From JTS-RE37 sp963756115 (GTDB lineage Bacteria > Bacteroidota > Bacteroidia > Flavobacteriales > Flavobacteriaceae), in NCBI GenBank assembly GCA_963756115.1, contig CAVWMN010000002.1, forward strand, positions 434,001-498,000: a DNA stretch of 64,000 nucleotides, written 5' to 3'. A program made the position numbers and the translations under genes. The notes under the pieces were generated by a model that made no database searches, was not told where the DNA came from, and worked only from the letters and a program-made list of their open reading frames with translations. Shown here piece after piece: positions 1 to 9,191 of this stretch; position 1 is the stretch's first letter; each line of letters starts with the position of its first letter.

Positions 1-1267
1 GGACAAACGGCCGGATGTTTTTGCCGATATATATTTGCCTGGGCCTGCCAATGGGTTCCCCTTTGAGCCGCATTTCTCGCCATTGGGCAATCCAGCCCGG
101 GAGCCTCCCCAAAGCAAACATGACGGTAAACATATCTGTAGGGATGTCCAAGGCCCGGTAGATGATGCCGGAATAAAAATCCACATTGGGATATAACTTG
201 CGATCTACAAAATACTTATCTTCCAAAGCTTCTTTTTCCAATCCTTTGGCGATCTCCAGAATGGGGTCTTCTATCCCCAGGTCTGATAAGACCTCATCCG
301 CTGCCTTCTTGATGATTTTAGCCCTCGGATCAAAATTTTTGTATACCCTGTGCCCAAAGCCCATCAAGCGGAAAGGGTCTTCTTTGTCTTTGGCCTTGGC
401 CATGTATTTTTTAGTATCCCCTCCATCCCGGTCTATAGCCTCGAGCATCTCAAGCACAGCCTGGTTGGCACCACCGTGCAGCGGGCCCCATAGGGCAGAA
501 ATGCCGGCGGAAAGGGAAGCAAACAACCCCGCATGGGAAGAACCTACAATACGTACAGTAGAGGTGGAACAGTTTTGTTCGTGATCTGCATGGAGGATCA
601 GCAGTTTGTCCAGTGCCTCTATTACAATCTTGTTTTTATGGTATTCTTCATTGGGCATTTTAAACATCATTTTGTGGATGTTTTCCACATAACCCAGTGT
701 GCTGTCTCCATATTCCAGGGGCAATCCTTTCTTCTTCCTGAGGGTCCAGGCAACCAGCACGGGAAATTTTGCAAGGATACGGACGATGGCAAAATACATA
801 TCCTTTTCGGAGGTAACATTCACCGAAGATGGGTTAAAGGCGATCAGCGCACTTGTAAGGGAAGATAATACACCCATTGGGTGTGCGGATTTAGGGAACC
901 CGTCCAAAATCTTTTTCATTTCCTCATCCACCCGTGATTCTGCCCTTATATCCTTATGGAACTTCTCCAGCTGGGTTTTATCCGGCAATTCACCAAAGAT
1001 CAATAGATAAGCCACTTCCAGGAAATCAGCCTTCTCAGCCAGTTCCTCTATGGCATATCCCCTATAGCGTAAGATACCTTTTTCACCATCCAAAAAAGTA
1101 ATGGCGCTTTCACACGACCCTGTGTTCTTAAACCCCGGGTCGATGGTAATCATGCCACTGGATGATCTCAGGCGTTGAATATCAATGGCCAATTCATTCT
1201 CGGTCCCTTCGATAACCGGGAATTCATATTTTTTGCCGTTGTACTCGAGTGTCGCTTTGTCCGTCAT
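1..1267 (-). CDS. gltA: Citrate synthase, 3' end cut by window edge
   Basis: Condenses oxaloacetate and acetyl-CoA to citrate, the entry step of the TCA cycle, in the cytosol. Reading from the ATG at 1265-1267 gives MTDKATLEYNGKKYE and then 422 codons without a stop to the window edge, so only a few C-terminal residues are missing compared with the usual ~428. The family active-site blocks are visible: HADHEQNCSTS near residue 229, GHRVYKNFDPRA near 307 and NVDFYSG near 361 (the His, His, Asp triad of bacterial hexameric citrate synthases). The reading frame is intact. A good promoter lies just upstream (1299-1329), so the gene is probably transcribed on its own, although glgA ends 137 nt upstream on the same strand. 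The identification is secure. Confidence 0.97.
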   Translation of the reverse strand, partial: MTDKATLEYNGKKYEFPVIEGTENELAIDIQRLRSSSGMITIDPGFKNTGSCESAITFLDGEKGILRYRGYAIEELAEKADFLEVAYLLIFGELPDKTQLEKFHKDIRAESRVDEEMKKILDGFPKSAHPMGVLSSLTSALIAFNPSSVNVTSEKDMYFAIVRILAKFPVLVAWTLRKKKGLPLEYGDSTLGYVENIHKMMFKMPNEEYHKNKIVIEALDKLLILHADHEQNCSTSTVRIVGSSHAGLFASLSAGISALWGPLHGGANQAVLEMLEAIDRDGGDTKKYMAKAKDKEDPFRLMGFGHRVYKNFDPRAKIIKKAADEVLSDLGIEDPILEIAKGLEKEALEDKYFVDRKLYPNVDFYSGIIYRALDIPTDMFTVMFALGRLPGWIAQWREMRLKGEPIGRPRQIYIGKNIRPFV

Positions 1268-1298
1268 GTGATTGGTTTTCTAAATTGAGATGGAACCG

Positions 1299-1329
1299 TA
1301 AATCTACAAAAAACACTTCATCTTAACAA
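1299..1329 (-). promoter_or_regulatory. Bacteroidota-type promoter for gltA
   Basis: On the minus strand a TTG (1327-1329) is followed after 20 nt by TAGATTTA (1299-1306). This matches the Bacteroidota sigma-A consensus TTG-N19-20-TAnnTTTG except for the last base. It lies about 30 nt upstream of the gltA start codon. Confidence 0.6.
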
Positions 1330-1403
1330 TCGTCAGATTTATTTAATTTACGGGCATAAACAGCAGGTTAACGCTGGGTCTTACAAGGATCCGGGCGTTT
1401 ATA

Positions 1404-2954
1404 TCAAGCCTTGGCGCTTTCGATATTATAGAGTAACCTGTAATAGTCGTCCACGGATTTTTCCCAGGTAAACCGCATGTTCCGTGCATTGGATTGGATT
1501 GTTTTCCAGGTGGGTTGGTCATTTTTATAAATATCCAGTGCCAGGTCAAATACGTTCACCATGTCCTTGATCTTTTCCTCATAGGTATCCCCGTCAAAGC
1601 TAAAGCCGGTCCTCATGTGTTCCACCGTGTCTTTTAGCCCCCCTGTATTGTGTACAAGGCAGGGATTGCCATTGCGCATTGCCAGCATCTGGCTGATACC
1701 ACAGGGCTCAAATAAACTGGGCATAAAATACAGGTCGGCCTCCAGGTATATGGAATCAATGAGATCTTCGGACTGGCCGTTAGTGAAAATAAAGTTTTCA
1801 TTTTCATAGCTCAGTTTACGGAAATGTTCTTCGTAATCAGGTGCACCGGTCCCCAACATCATAAAAATTCCATCCACCTTTTTCAACCTTTCCAGAATTT
1901 CAACCAGCGCTTCCGGGGAACGCCGGAAAAAGTAGAATTTCTGTTCGGTCAGCCGGGCAACGCTCGCCATGATAAACTTTGGCCTGTCCGTGACATACCG
2001 CATTACCTTCTCGCCGGTATGGGCAAGAAAATCGGCCTTGTATTTCTTGGATTCTTCCTGCAGCCAACCGAAAAGTGCCTTTACGATATTGCGATAGAGC
2101 AGGCCTTTTTCGGCTACCCTGATATTGCTATAATTTGATCCGTTCAGGATGCCGAACAACCGTCTTTCGCGATCAGCCTGCTGCAGGTCCTTTTCAAGGC
2201 TCTCCCCTCCTATGAATTCGGGGGGCCTGCTGGGCCTGAGGACATCTTCCTTGTAGGACGGGGATACTGTTTGCACCGCATCCGCCAGCCTGATGCCCAC
2301 CGCCATCAGGTTGATACAATCCGGATACCTATGATCCATCAGGGTATCAACATCAAAAGGGACATTAGGAAACCAATGGGTAACGGAAGAATAATTATTC
2401 GCAAAGGGACGTATCCCCTGGATGGCCAGGTTGTGGATGGTATAGACAAAACGCAGTTTTTTGAGGGACTTGTATTCCGGATGGTAGGTTTTCAGGAACA
2501 ACAGCAGGCTGGTATGCCAATCATGCATGTGCACCACATCGAGTTTGCCAAAAGCTTCCTGGCGGATGGCTTCGGCGACCGCAGTACAGAAGATGGTGAA
2601 TTTGATATTATCCGTGTAAAAGGGTTCCTTAGGGTCATCATGGTATATATGCCCGATCTCCCCTGCCTGAATTTCCGGGTGATGGATCACATAGTGGTGG
2701 ATATTGGGAAATTCCTTTTTGGGCACTACTTCATACAATTCTGCCTGGTATGTCGTGCCCTTCAGGTCCAGGGTCAGCGTGGTATTTAGTGTCCCGTTCT
2801 GGTGCAATCTTGAATAGGAGGGCACCACAACATGGACGGTATCCCCCCGCTCAGATATCTGCCTTGGCACATCCCTGACCACATCCCCCATTCCCCCGGC
2901 TTTACATTTGGCAATGCCATCATTTTCAGCAGCTACAAAAAGAAAGTTATTCAT
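1404..2954 (-). CDS. glgA: Glycogen/starch synthase (GT5)
   Basis: Transfers glucose from a nucleotide sugar to the growing alpha-1,4-glucan in glycogen synthesis. The 516-residue protein starts MNNFLFVAAENDG and has the GT5 N-terminal loop KCKAGGMGDVV (K-x-G-G, sugar-nucleotide binding) around residues 17-27. In the C-terminal GT-B half it has SLFEPCGISQMLAMRNG, the conserved E-x7-E region of the family. An in-frame ATG 42 nt further upstream (2996) is open but adds 14 residues that do not look like the family, so I use 2954. No other glycogen genes are in the window. The neighbours eno and gltA are housekeeping genes on the same strand with their own promoters. Confidence 0.93.
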   Translation of the reverse strand: MNNFLFVAAENDGIAKCKAGGMGDVVRDVPRQISERGDTVHVVVPSYSRLHQNGTLNTTLTLDLKGTTYQAELYEVVPKKEFPNIHHYVIHHPEIQAGEIGHIYHDDPKEPFYTDNIKFTIFCTAVAEAIRQEAFGKLDVVHMHDWHTSLLLFLKTYHPEYKSLKKLRFVYTIHNLAIQGIRPFANNYSSVTHWFPNVPFDVDTLMDHRYPDCINLMAVGIRLADAVQTVSPSYKEDVLRPSRPPEFIGGESLEKDLQQADRERRLFGILNGSNYSNIRVAEKGLLYRNIVKALFGWLQEESKKYKADFLAHTGEKVMRYVTDRPKFIMASVARLTEQKFYFFRRSPEALVEILERLKKVDGIFMMLGTGAPDYEEHFRKLSYENENFIFTNGQSEDLIDSIYLEADLYFMPSLFEPCGISQMLAMRNGNPCLVHNTGGLKDTVEHMRTGFSFDGDTYEEKIKDMVNVFDLALDIYKNDQPTWKTIQSNARNMRFTWEKSVDDYYRLLYNIESAKA

Positions 2955-3004
2955 GCGGTAAACAACTAATGGGATTAACTCATATGAGCATATCAAAAGA
3001 TAGG

Positions 3005-3012
3005 CAAAGTTA
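3005..3012 (-). promoter_or_regulatory. Putative -7 box for glgA
   Basis: TAACTTTG on the minus strand matches the TAnnTTTG box of Bacteroidota promoters, about 50 nt upstream of the chosen glgA start. No TTG box is seen at the usual 19-21 nt distance. Confidence 0.35.
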
Positions 3013-3086
3013 ACGATTGCACCAAATACGGCCTCTCAATCCGGACGGTTTCCGCGATTAAAAGGCCTATGAAAAAACGGTTGGAC

Positions 3087-4379
3087 TTAGCGTTTAATTT
3101 TAAATGCGGATTCCTTGGGGTAAAAGGCTGTCCCTTCCAATTCTTCTTCGATCCGAAGCAACTGATTGTATTTTGCCATCCGGTCACTCCGCGATGCAGA
3201 TCCTGTTTTGATCTGCCCGGTGTTGAGGGCTACGGCCAGGTCTGCAATTGTATTGTCTTCTGTTTCCCCGGAGCGGTGAGACATAACACATGTATAGCCG
3301 GCATTTTTGGCCATATTCACCGCGGCAATGGTCTCCGTCAGGGTCCCGATTTGGTTGACTTTGATCAGAATGGAATTGGCAATGCCATTTGTAATCCCCC
3401 GTGATAATCGCTCTACATTGGTGACAAACAGGTCATCCCCAACCAGTTGTACTTTCTCACCTACTTTATCGGTCAGCAATTTCCATCCGTCCCAGTCATT
3501 CTCATCCATGCCATCTTCGATGGAGATGATGGGATAGTTCGCACAAAGATCGGCCAGATACTGTGCTTGTTCTTCCGAGGAGCGGATGGCGCCGGAATCA
3601 CCTTCAAATTTTGTATAATCATATTTTCCATCGACATAGAATTCTGCCGCAGCGCAATCCAAAGCGATCATAACATCGTCCCCCAGGGAATACCCGGCAT
3701 TTTTTACTGCCAAACCAATGGTATCAAGGGCATCTTCGGTGCCATCAAGGGTAGGCGCAAAGCCACCTTCGTCCCCCACAGCAGTGCTTAGGCCCCTGTC
3801 ATGCAATACTTTCTTTAGGCTGTGAAATATTTCGGTCCCCATCTGCATGGCATGCGTAAAACTTTTTGCCTTAACCGGCATAACCATGAATTCCTGGAAG
3901 GCGATAGGCGCATCCGAATGGGAACCCCCGTTGATGATATTCATCATCGGTACCGGGAGTGTATTGGCACTCACTCCCCCAACATACCTGAATAAGGACA
4001 TCCCCAGTTCACTGGCGGCCGCTTTGGCCACGGCCAGGGAAACCCCCAGGATTGCATTAGCCCCCAGATTGGATTTATTGGGCGTGCCGTCCAGGTCTAT
4101 CATCGTCTGGTCTATCCGATTTTGTTCAAAAACCAGCATACCCCTGATTTCTTCAGCAATGGTAGTGTTGACGTTTATGATCGCCTTTCCCACTCCTTTT
4201 CCCATATATGCCTTGCCCCCGTCACGTAATTCCACCGCTTCATGCTCCCCTGTGGAAGCACCGGACGGAACAGCAGCCCGGCCCATTACACCATTTTCCG
4301 TTATAACATCTACCTCGATTGTGGGATTGCCCCTTGAATCAAAAATTTGCCTTGCATGTACATCTATTATGATACTCAT
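3087..4379 (-). CDS. eno: Enolase
   Basis: Interconverts 2-phosphoglycerate and phosphoenolpyruvate in glycolysis and gluconeogenesis. At 430 residues it has the standard length. Visible family residues: VGDEGGFAPTL with the acid/base glutamate (about residue 206), the Mg ligands in MIALDCAAAEF, SIEDGMDENDWDGW and VGDDLFVTN, and the signature ILIKVNQIGTLTET carrying the catalytic lysine (about residue 340). The start MSIIIDVHARQIFDSRGNPT matches the family start. It lies 157 nt downstream of carA on the same strand, and a TATATTTA box in the gap suggests its own promoter. Confidence 0.98.
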   Translation of the reverse strand: MSIIIDVHARQIFDSRGNPTIEVDVITENGVMGRAAVPSGASTGEHEAVELRDGGKAYMGKGVGKAIINVNTTIAEEIRGMLVFEQNRIDQTMIDLDGTPNKSNLGANAILGVSLAVAKAAASELGMSLFRYVGGVSANTLPVPMMNIINGGSHSDAPIAFQEFMVMPVKAKSFTHAMQMGTEIFHSLKKVLHDRGLSTAVGDEGGFAPTLDGTEDALDTIGLAVKNAGYSLGDDVMIALDCAAAEFYVDGKYDYTKFEGDSGAIRSSEEQAQYLADLCANYPIISIEDGMDENDWDGWKLLTDKVGEKVQLVGDDLFVTNVERLSRGITNGIANSILIKVNQIGTLTETIAAVNMAKNAGYTCVMSHRSGETEDNTIADLAVALNTGQIKTGSASRSDRMAKYNQLLRIEEELEGTAFYPKESAFKIKR

Positions 4380-4469
4380 TCTATTTGTTTTATTAGGTTG
4401 ATTCCGTTACTGGTGATTTTAAAAAGACCTGCCGGAGCAAGTTGCGCACCATATGATTACTGTCTTTGG

Positions 4470-4477
4470 TAAATATA
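4470..4477 (-). promoter_or_regulatory. Putative -7 box for eno
   Basis: TATATTTA on the minus strand resembles the TAnnTTTG box and lies about 90 nt upstream of the enolase start, inside the carA-eno gap. No clear TTG box was found at standard spacing. Confidence 0.35.
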
Positions 4478-4536
4478 CAAAAGCAGGCATTTGCCCCGCA
4501 GAAATTTATCCGGTCAGGCCATAAAATAACAATTCT

Positions 4537-5664
4537 TTAAACCACTGCGGGTTTACTAACACCCAATCTTATCATTTCAAAAAACTGATCGAAAAGGTAG
4601 TTGGCATCATGTGGTCCGGGACTGGCTTCCGGGTGATACTGCACGGAGAATACATTTTTATTTTTCATCCGGATGCCTGCAACGGTTTTATCATTCAGAT
4701 GTACATGTGTGATCTCAAGATCGGGATGGGCTTCGGTCTCTTCTTTGCTGATAGCAAAACCATGGTTCTGGGATGTAATCTCACCTTTCCCTGTGAGCAG
4801 GTTCATAACGGGGTGGTTGATTCCCCTGTGGCCATTGTACATTTTATAGGTAGACACCCCGTTCGCCAATGCGATTACCTGATGGCCCAGGCAAATACCA
4901 AAAAGCGGTTTCTCCTCAGCAATAATTTCCTTTGCGGCCGCTACGGCATCCAGCAGTGGTTCCGGATCCCCCGGGCCATTGGAAATAAAATAACCATCGG
5001 GTTGCCATTCCTTCATCTCTGCAAAGGCTGTGTTATAAGGGAATACTTTGATATAGGCATCCCTTCCAGCCAGGTTTCGGAGGATGTTTTTCTTGATCCC
5101 AATATCGAGGGCGGCTATTTTATAGGTCGCGGATTCTTCTCCATAATAATAAGGTTCTCTCGTGGAAACCCTGGAGGCCAGCTCCAGGCCTTCCATATCT
5201 GGTACTTCCTTTAATTTCTCCCTGAGTTTTTCAATTTGACCTACTGCAGTGGAGATGACCGCGTTCATAGCGCCATGATCCCGGATATAAGCTACCAACG
5301 CACGGGTATCAACATCTGAAATGGCAAACAATTTATTGTGGTCCAAAAATTGTTTTAAGCTATGATCTGCATCCGGGCGGGAATATTCATAACTGAAATT
5401 TTTGCATATCAAACCGGAGATCTTAACCGAATCTGATTCGGTTTCCTCCCGGTGTGTACCATAATTTCCGATGTGGGCATTTGTTGTGATCATCAACTGT
5501 CCGAAATAGGAAGGATCTGTAAAGATTTCCTGATACCCGGTCATCCCGGTATTAAAACATACCTCACCATATGCGGTTCCTTCTGCATCCCCAACGGATT
5601 TACCGTAAAATATGGTTCCATCCTGTAATAAGATCAATGCTTTTCTTTTTGGCTGATATTTCAC
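4537..5664 (-). CDS. carA: Carbamoyl-phosphate synthase small (glutaminase) subunit
   Basis: Hydrolyses glutamine and channels ammonia to CarB for carbamoyl phosphate, the precursor of pyrimidines and arginine. The 375-residue protein has the N-terminal CPSase small-chain domain (start MKYQPKRKALILLQDG, FNTGMTGYQEIFTDPSY around residues 36-52) and a C-terminal class I amidotransferase domain with the nucleophile in GICLGHQVIALANG and the His/Glu pair in QYHPEASPGP. carB is not in this window. It lies downstream of the rplQ terminator and has a TATCTTTG box upstream, so it is probably expressed independently of the ribosomal cluster. Confidence 0.97.
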   Translation of the reverse strand: MKYQPKRKALILLQDGTIFYGKSVGDAEGTAYGEVCFNTGMTGYQEIFTDPSYFGQLMITTNAHIGNYGTHREETESDSVKISGLICKNFSYEYSRPDADHSLKQFLDHNKLFAISDVDTRALVAYIRDHGAMNAVISTAVGQIEKLREKLKEVPDMEGLELASRVSTREPYYYGEESATYKIAALDIGIKKNILRNLAGRDAYIKVFPYNTAFAEMKEWQPDGYFISNGPGDPEPLLDAVAAAKEIIAEEKPLFGICLGHQVIALANGVSTYKMYNGHRGINHPVMNLLTGKGEITSQNHGFAISKEETEAHPDLEITHVHLNDKTVAGIRMKNKNVFSVQYHPEASPGPHDANYLFDQFFEMIRLGVSKPAVV

Positions 5665-5739
5665 TGGCTTGAATGTTTTAGATTAATGTTTTTCAGGGAT
5701 ATAATTGAAAGTATGGAAATTTTGTTTGCCTTTGGGATA

Positions 5740-5747
5740 CAAAGATA
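5740..5747 (-). promoter_or_regulatory. Putative -7 box for carA
   Basis: TATCTTTG on the minus strand is an exact TAnnTTTG match 75 nt upstream of the carA start and downstream of the rplQ terminator. The -33 TTG is not obvious. Confidence 0.45.
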
Positions 5748-5828
5748 AAAAGAAGATTGGAAATAGACGGCCCTGGGAGCCCACTTTGAACGAAGGATCC
5801 CGAATGGCTGGGCCCTGGTATACAAAGC

Positions 5829-5863
5829 AAAAAAAAAGGACAGACTGTGAGGTCTATCCTTTT
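5829..5863 (-). terminator. Rho-independent terminator of the ribosomal supercluster
   Basis: On the minus strand an 11-bp stem (5852-5862 pairing with 5835-5845, one T-G pair, 6-nt loop) is followed by a run of T. It lies about 30 nt after the rplQ stop and ends the str-S10-spc-alpha gene series. Confidence 0.85.
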
Positions 5864-5890
5864 TCTATATGCGTTTATCCAATTATTCAT

Positions 5891-6535
5891 CTATTCTTCA
5901 GAATCATCAGCCGAGGCCTCTGTTTTCTTTTTTTGTTCTTCGCTTTCTTCGGCATCTGCTACCGTTGCTGCCGGCACTTCGGCAACCTTGGCGACTCCCG
6001 GATCCTTAACGGCAGCCTCTTTTTTAGAATCAGGCTCCTTAACAGCCGTTTCAGCAACCGGTGCTTTTTCGGCCACAGCGGCAGAATCGGTGGATTTACC
6101 TTTGCGGCTACGCCGTGTCGACTTTTGTTTCTTAGGCTTCCCTGCGTTGTAGATCTCATTGAAATCCACTAGCTCTATCATGGCCATATCGGCGTTATCA
6201 CCCAACCGGTTCCCCAGTTTAATAATCCGGGTATACCCTCCCGGGCGTTCCCCGACTTTTTCAGAAACTGCGCTGAACAGTTCCGTGACGGCATTTTTAT
6301 CCCGCAGGTTCCTGAAAACGATCCGCCTGTTATGGGTGCCATTTTCCGCACTGACGTTGTTTGCCGCTTTGGATTTAGTGATCAGGGGCTCTACAAACTG
6401 CTTTAGTGCTTTCGCCTTTGCCACAGTGGTATTGATTCGCTTATGCTCAATCAGCGAGCAAGCCATGTTGGCCAACATTGCCTTTCTATGGGCTGTTTTT
6501 CTGCTTAAATGATTGACTTTCTTACCGTGTCTCAT
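5891..6535 (-). CDS. rplQ: Large ribosomal subunit protein bL17 with long C-terminal tail
   Basis: Component of the 50S subunit near the exit tunnel. The N-terminal ~125 residues are typical L17 (MRHGKKVNHLSRKTAHRKA start; RRIVFRNLRDK; GGYTRIIKLGNRLGDNA). The remaining ~85 residues form a low-complexity tail, first basic (KKQKSTRRSRKGKS) and then rich in Ala, Glu, Lys and Val, ending in acidic EESEEQKKKTEASADDSEE. Tails of this kind are common in Bacteroidota L17 as far as I recall, whereas the E. coli protein is ~127 residues. It is the last gene of the alpha operon, 57 nt after rpoA, and is followed by a strong terminator. Confidence 0.97.
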   Translation of the reverse strand: MRHGKKVNHLSRKTAHRKAMLANMACSLIEHKRINTTVAKAKALKQFVEPLITKSKAANNVSAENGTHNRRIVFRNLRDKNAVTELFSAVSEKVGERPGGYTRIIKLGNRLGDNADMAMIELVDFNEIYNAGKPKKQKSTRRSRKGKSTDSAAVAEKAPVAETAVKEPDSKKEAAVKDPGVAKVAEVPAATVADAEESEEQKKKTEASADDSEE

Positions 6536-6592
6536 TGTTCTTAACTATATATGCTTTCAAAAGAGCAGGAATTCCCTGCTCCCCAATACAAT

Positions 6593-7585
6593 TTAATCCT
6601 TATCCAATTTATATTTAGACAGATCCATCCCAAAGTTCAGGCCTTTGTTGATGACCAGTTCTTCCAGTTCTGTCAGTGATTTTTTCCCAAAATTCCTGAA
6701 TTTCATCAGATCATTCTTGTTGAAGGAAACCAGGTCTCCCAAGGTATCCACCTCTGCCGCTTTCAGGCAGTTCAGTGCCCTTACAGAAAGGTCCATGTCA
6801 ACCAGTTTGGTCTTTAATAGCTGTCTCATATGGAGTGATTCCTCGTCATAGGTCTCGGTCTGTGCGATTTCATCAGCCTCCAGCGTTATACGTTCATCAG
6901 AAAACAGCATGAAATGGTGGATCAGTACCTTGGCGGCTTCAGTCAGGGCATTTTTTGGATGGATAGACCCGTCTGTTACCACTTCAAATACCAATTTTTC
7001 ATAATCGGTCTTCTGTTCCACCCGGAAGTTTTCAATGCTGTACTTCACATTTTTAATGGGGGTGAAAATGGAATCAACCGCAATGCTCCCCAAGGGGGCA
7101 TTCGATTTTTTATTTTCCTCAGCCGGAACGTATCCCCGTCCTTTTTCAATAATGATTTCCATATTGATACTCACCTTGGGATCCATATTGCAGATCACAA
7201 GCTCCGGGTTCAGAACCTGGTATCCGGAAATGAATTTCTGGAAGTCCCCGGCTATAAGCTGTTCTTTACCACTCACTGATATGGAAACGGTTTCCTCGTT
7301 TACATCATCGATTTGCCTCTTAAAACGGACTTGCTTCAGGTTAAGGATTATCTCCGTTACATCCTCCACTACCCCTTCAATAACCGAAAATTCATGTTCT
7401 ACTTTGTCAATTCTTACGGATGTGATTGCAAATCCTTCCAAAGAAGAAAGTAATACTCTTCGCAAAGCGTTCCCAACAGTCAATCCATAACCAGGTTCTA
7501 AAGGGCGAAATTCAAATTTCCCTTCAAAATCTGAAGAATCAATCATTATTACTTTATCGGGTTTCTGAAAATTAAATATTGCCAT
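6593..7585 (-). CDS. rpoA: DNA-directed RNA polymerase alpha subunit
   Basis: Scaffold for RNA polymerase assembly and contact point for activators. The 330-residue length is normal. The N-terminal dimerisation domain (FEFRPLEPGYGLTVGNALRR around residues 25-44, RRVLLSSLEGFA) is followed by a linker and a C-terminal domain with the helix-hairpin-helix stretch ALNCLKAAEVDTLGDLV and FGKKSLTELEELV. The gene lies in the usual place between rpsD (18 nt upstream) and rplQ, and the frame is intact. Confidence 0.98.
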   Translation of the reverse strand: MAIFNFQKPDKVIMIDSSDFEGKFEFRPLEPGYGLTVGNALRRVLLSSLEGFAITSVRIDKVEHEFSVIEGVVEDVTEIILNLKQVRFKRQIDDVNEETVSISVSGKEQLIAGDFQKFISGYQVLNPELVICNMDPKVSINMEIIIEKGRGYVPAEENKKSNAPLGSIAVDSIFTPIKNVKYSIENFRVEQKTDYEKLVFEVVTDGSIHPKNALTEAAKVLIHHFMLFSDERITLEADEIAQTETYDEESLHMRQLLKTKLVDMDLSVRALNCLKAAEVDTLGDLVSFNKNDLMKFRNFGKKSLTELEELVINKGLNFGMDLSKYKLDKD

Positions 7586-7603
7586 AGTCGGATCTGTGTT
7601 GTT

Positions 7604-8209
7604 TTATTTAGAGTATAACTCGACGATTAGTTGTTCCTTGATATTTTCCGGTATCTGAATCCTTTCAGGGACAGAAACAAAGGTCCCCTGTTTCTTTTCG
7701 GCATTCCATGTAATCCATTCGTATACACTATTGTTGGAATCGAGTGCATCCTGAATAGATTGAAGGGATTTCGATTTTTCACGAACTGCAACTACATCAC
7801 CAGCTTTCAGGGAATAGGAAGGAATGTTCACCAAATCGCCATTCACGGTGATATGCCTGTGGGAAACCAGTTGCCTGGCCCCACTTCGGGTATTGGCCAA
7901 TCCCATCCTGTATACGACATTGTCTAAACGCGATTCACACATTTGGAGTAATACCTCCCCGGTAACCCCTTTGCTCCTGTTGGCCTTTGTGAATAAGTTC
8001 CTGAATTGTTTTTCCAGAATACCATAGGTATATTTGGCTTTCTGTTTTTCCATCAACTGAACGGAATATTCAGATTTCTTACCACGGCGCCTGTTGTTAC
8101 CGTGTTGTCCCGGAGGGTAATTTTTTTTCTCGAAAGACTTATCGTCTCCGAAGATTGCTTCGCCGAATTTACGGGCGATCTTTGTTTTTGGACCAGTATA
8201 TCTTGCCAT
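7604..8209 (-). CDS. rpsD: Small ribosomal subunit protein uS4
   Basis: Primary 16S rRNA-binding protein of the 30S body, which nucleates assembly. 201 residues, normal length. The start MARYTGPKTKIARKFGEAIF is typical for Bacteroidota. The S4 RNA-binding domain is visible at about residues 91-150 (ESRLDNVVYRMGLANTRSGA, VSHRHITVNGDLV). A 109-nt gap to rpsK upstream is longer than most gaps in this cluster, but no promoter or hairpin stands out in it. Confidence 0.98.
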   Translation of the reverse strand: MARYTGPKTKIARKFGEAIFGDDKSFEKKNYPPGQHGNNRRRGKKSEYSVQLMEKQKAKYTYGILEKQFRNLFTKANRSKGVTGEVLLQMCESRLDNVVYRMGLANTRSGARQLVSHRHITVNGDLVNIPSYSLKAGDVVAVREKSKSLQSIQDALDSNNSVYEWITWNAEKKQGTFVSVPERIQIPENIKEQLIVELYSK

Positions 8210-8318
8210 TTTCTTTAAATTGGGAACTGTGATTATGAATTAAGGCTTATCCTTCGATAATCGTAACTACAATTCCTGTGAAAAAACCACCTTGCGATGG
8301 TATTACTATTGATTTATA

Positions 8319-8711
8319 TTAAACTCTTCTTCGTTTGGGGGGCCTGCAACCGTTATGTGGCAGTGGGGTTACATCGATGATCTCTGTAACTTCTATCCCT
8401 GAATTGTGAATTGACCGTATCGCAGACTCCCTGCCGTTTCCCGGGCCTTTAACGTAAACTTTTACTTTCCGTAAACCTGCATCATGTGCGATCTTTGCAC
8501 ATTCTTCAGCAGCCATCTGCGCTGCGTAGGGGGTATTTTTTTTGGAACCCCGGAATCCCATTTTACCGGCAGATGACCAGGAAATGACATCCCCTTTTTT
8601 ATTGGTCAAAGAAATAATGATGTTATTGAAGGATGCTGCAATATGGGCCTCCCCTACAGAATCTACAATAACCTTCCGTTTTTTTGCTGCTTTTGTACCT
8701 GTCTTTGCCAT
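8319..8711 (-). CDS. rpsK: Small ribosomal subunit protein uS11
   Basis: 30S platform protein near the E-site mRNA path. 130 residues. The family blocks AHIAASFNNIIISLT, WSSAGKMGFRGSKKNTPYAA and the C-terminal VTPLPHNGCRPPKRRRV are all present and in frame. It sits between rpsM (103 nt upstream) and rpsD, the normal alpha-operon order. Confidence 0.98.
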   Translation of the reverse strand: MAKTGTKAAKKRKVIVDSVGEAHIAASFNNIIISLTNKKGDVISWSSAGKMGFRGSKKNTPYAAQMAAEECAKIAHDAGLRKVKVYVKGPGNGRESAIRSIHNSGIEVTEIIDVTPLPHNGCRPPKRRRV

Positions 8712-8814
8712 ATTTTTTAGTATTGCGAATTGTGTATCAAGTAGTTGGTATCCATGGAGATGATGGTGGGACCTACCTCCTTAATACGCCCATACTCAGT
8801 ATCTTGTACTCTGA

Positions 8815-9189
8815 TTATTTCGTTGCTTTTTTCTTGTTGGCAACTGTTTTTCTTTTCCCTTTCCTGGTCCTGGAGTTATTTTTGGTACGCTGACCGCGCA
8901 AGGGAAGCCCGGATCTGTGGCGTACGCCCCTATAACAACCAATATCCATCAGACGTTTGATATTCAGCTGGGTTTCTGAACGAAGTTCTCCTTCAATTTT
9001 ATAAGAAGAAACAGCATCCCGGATCCGGCCAATTTCATCGTCATTCCAGTCAGATACCTTGGTATCTACACTTACTCCTGCCTTTTCCAATATTTCCTCT
9101 GCCCTGCTCTTACCGATACCGAATATATAGGTAAGTGCGATGACCCCTCTCTTTTGTTTGGGGATATCTACCCCTGCAATTCTTGCCAT
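8815..9189 (-). CDS. rpsM: Small ribosomal subunit protein uS13
   Basis: 30S head protein that contacts 50S and the P-site tRNA. 124 residues. The start MARIAGVDIPKQKRGVIAL, the H2TH helix segment YIFGIGKSRAEEILEKAGV and the basic C-terminal tail with HRSGLPLRGQRTKNNSRTRK are typical. The frame is intact. It follows rpmJ by 2 nt, so the two are probably translationally coupled. Confidence 0.98.
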   Translation of the reverse strand: MARIAGVDIPKQKRGVIALTYIFGIGKSRAEEILEKAGVSVDTKVSDWNDDEIGRIRDAVSSYKIEGELRSETQLNIKRLMDIGCYRGVRHRSGLPLRGQRTKNNSRTRKGKRKTVANKKKATK

Positions 9190-9191
9190 AA

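Noticed and set aside
2955..2996. Longer glgA start at 2996
   Set aside because: The extra 14 residues (MICSYELIPLVVYR) do not match the family, and the start MNNFLFVAAENDG does.
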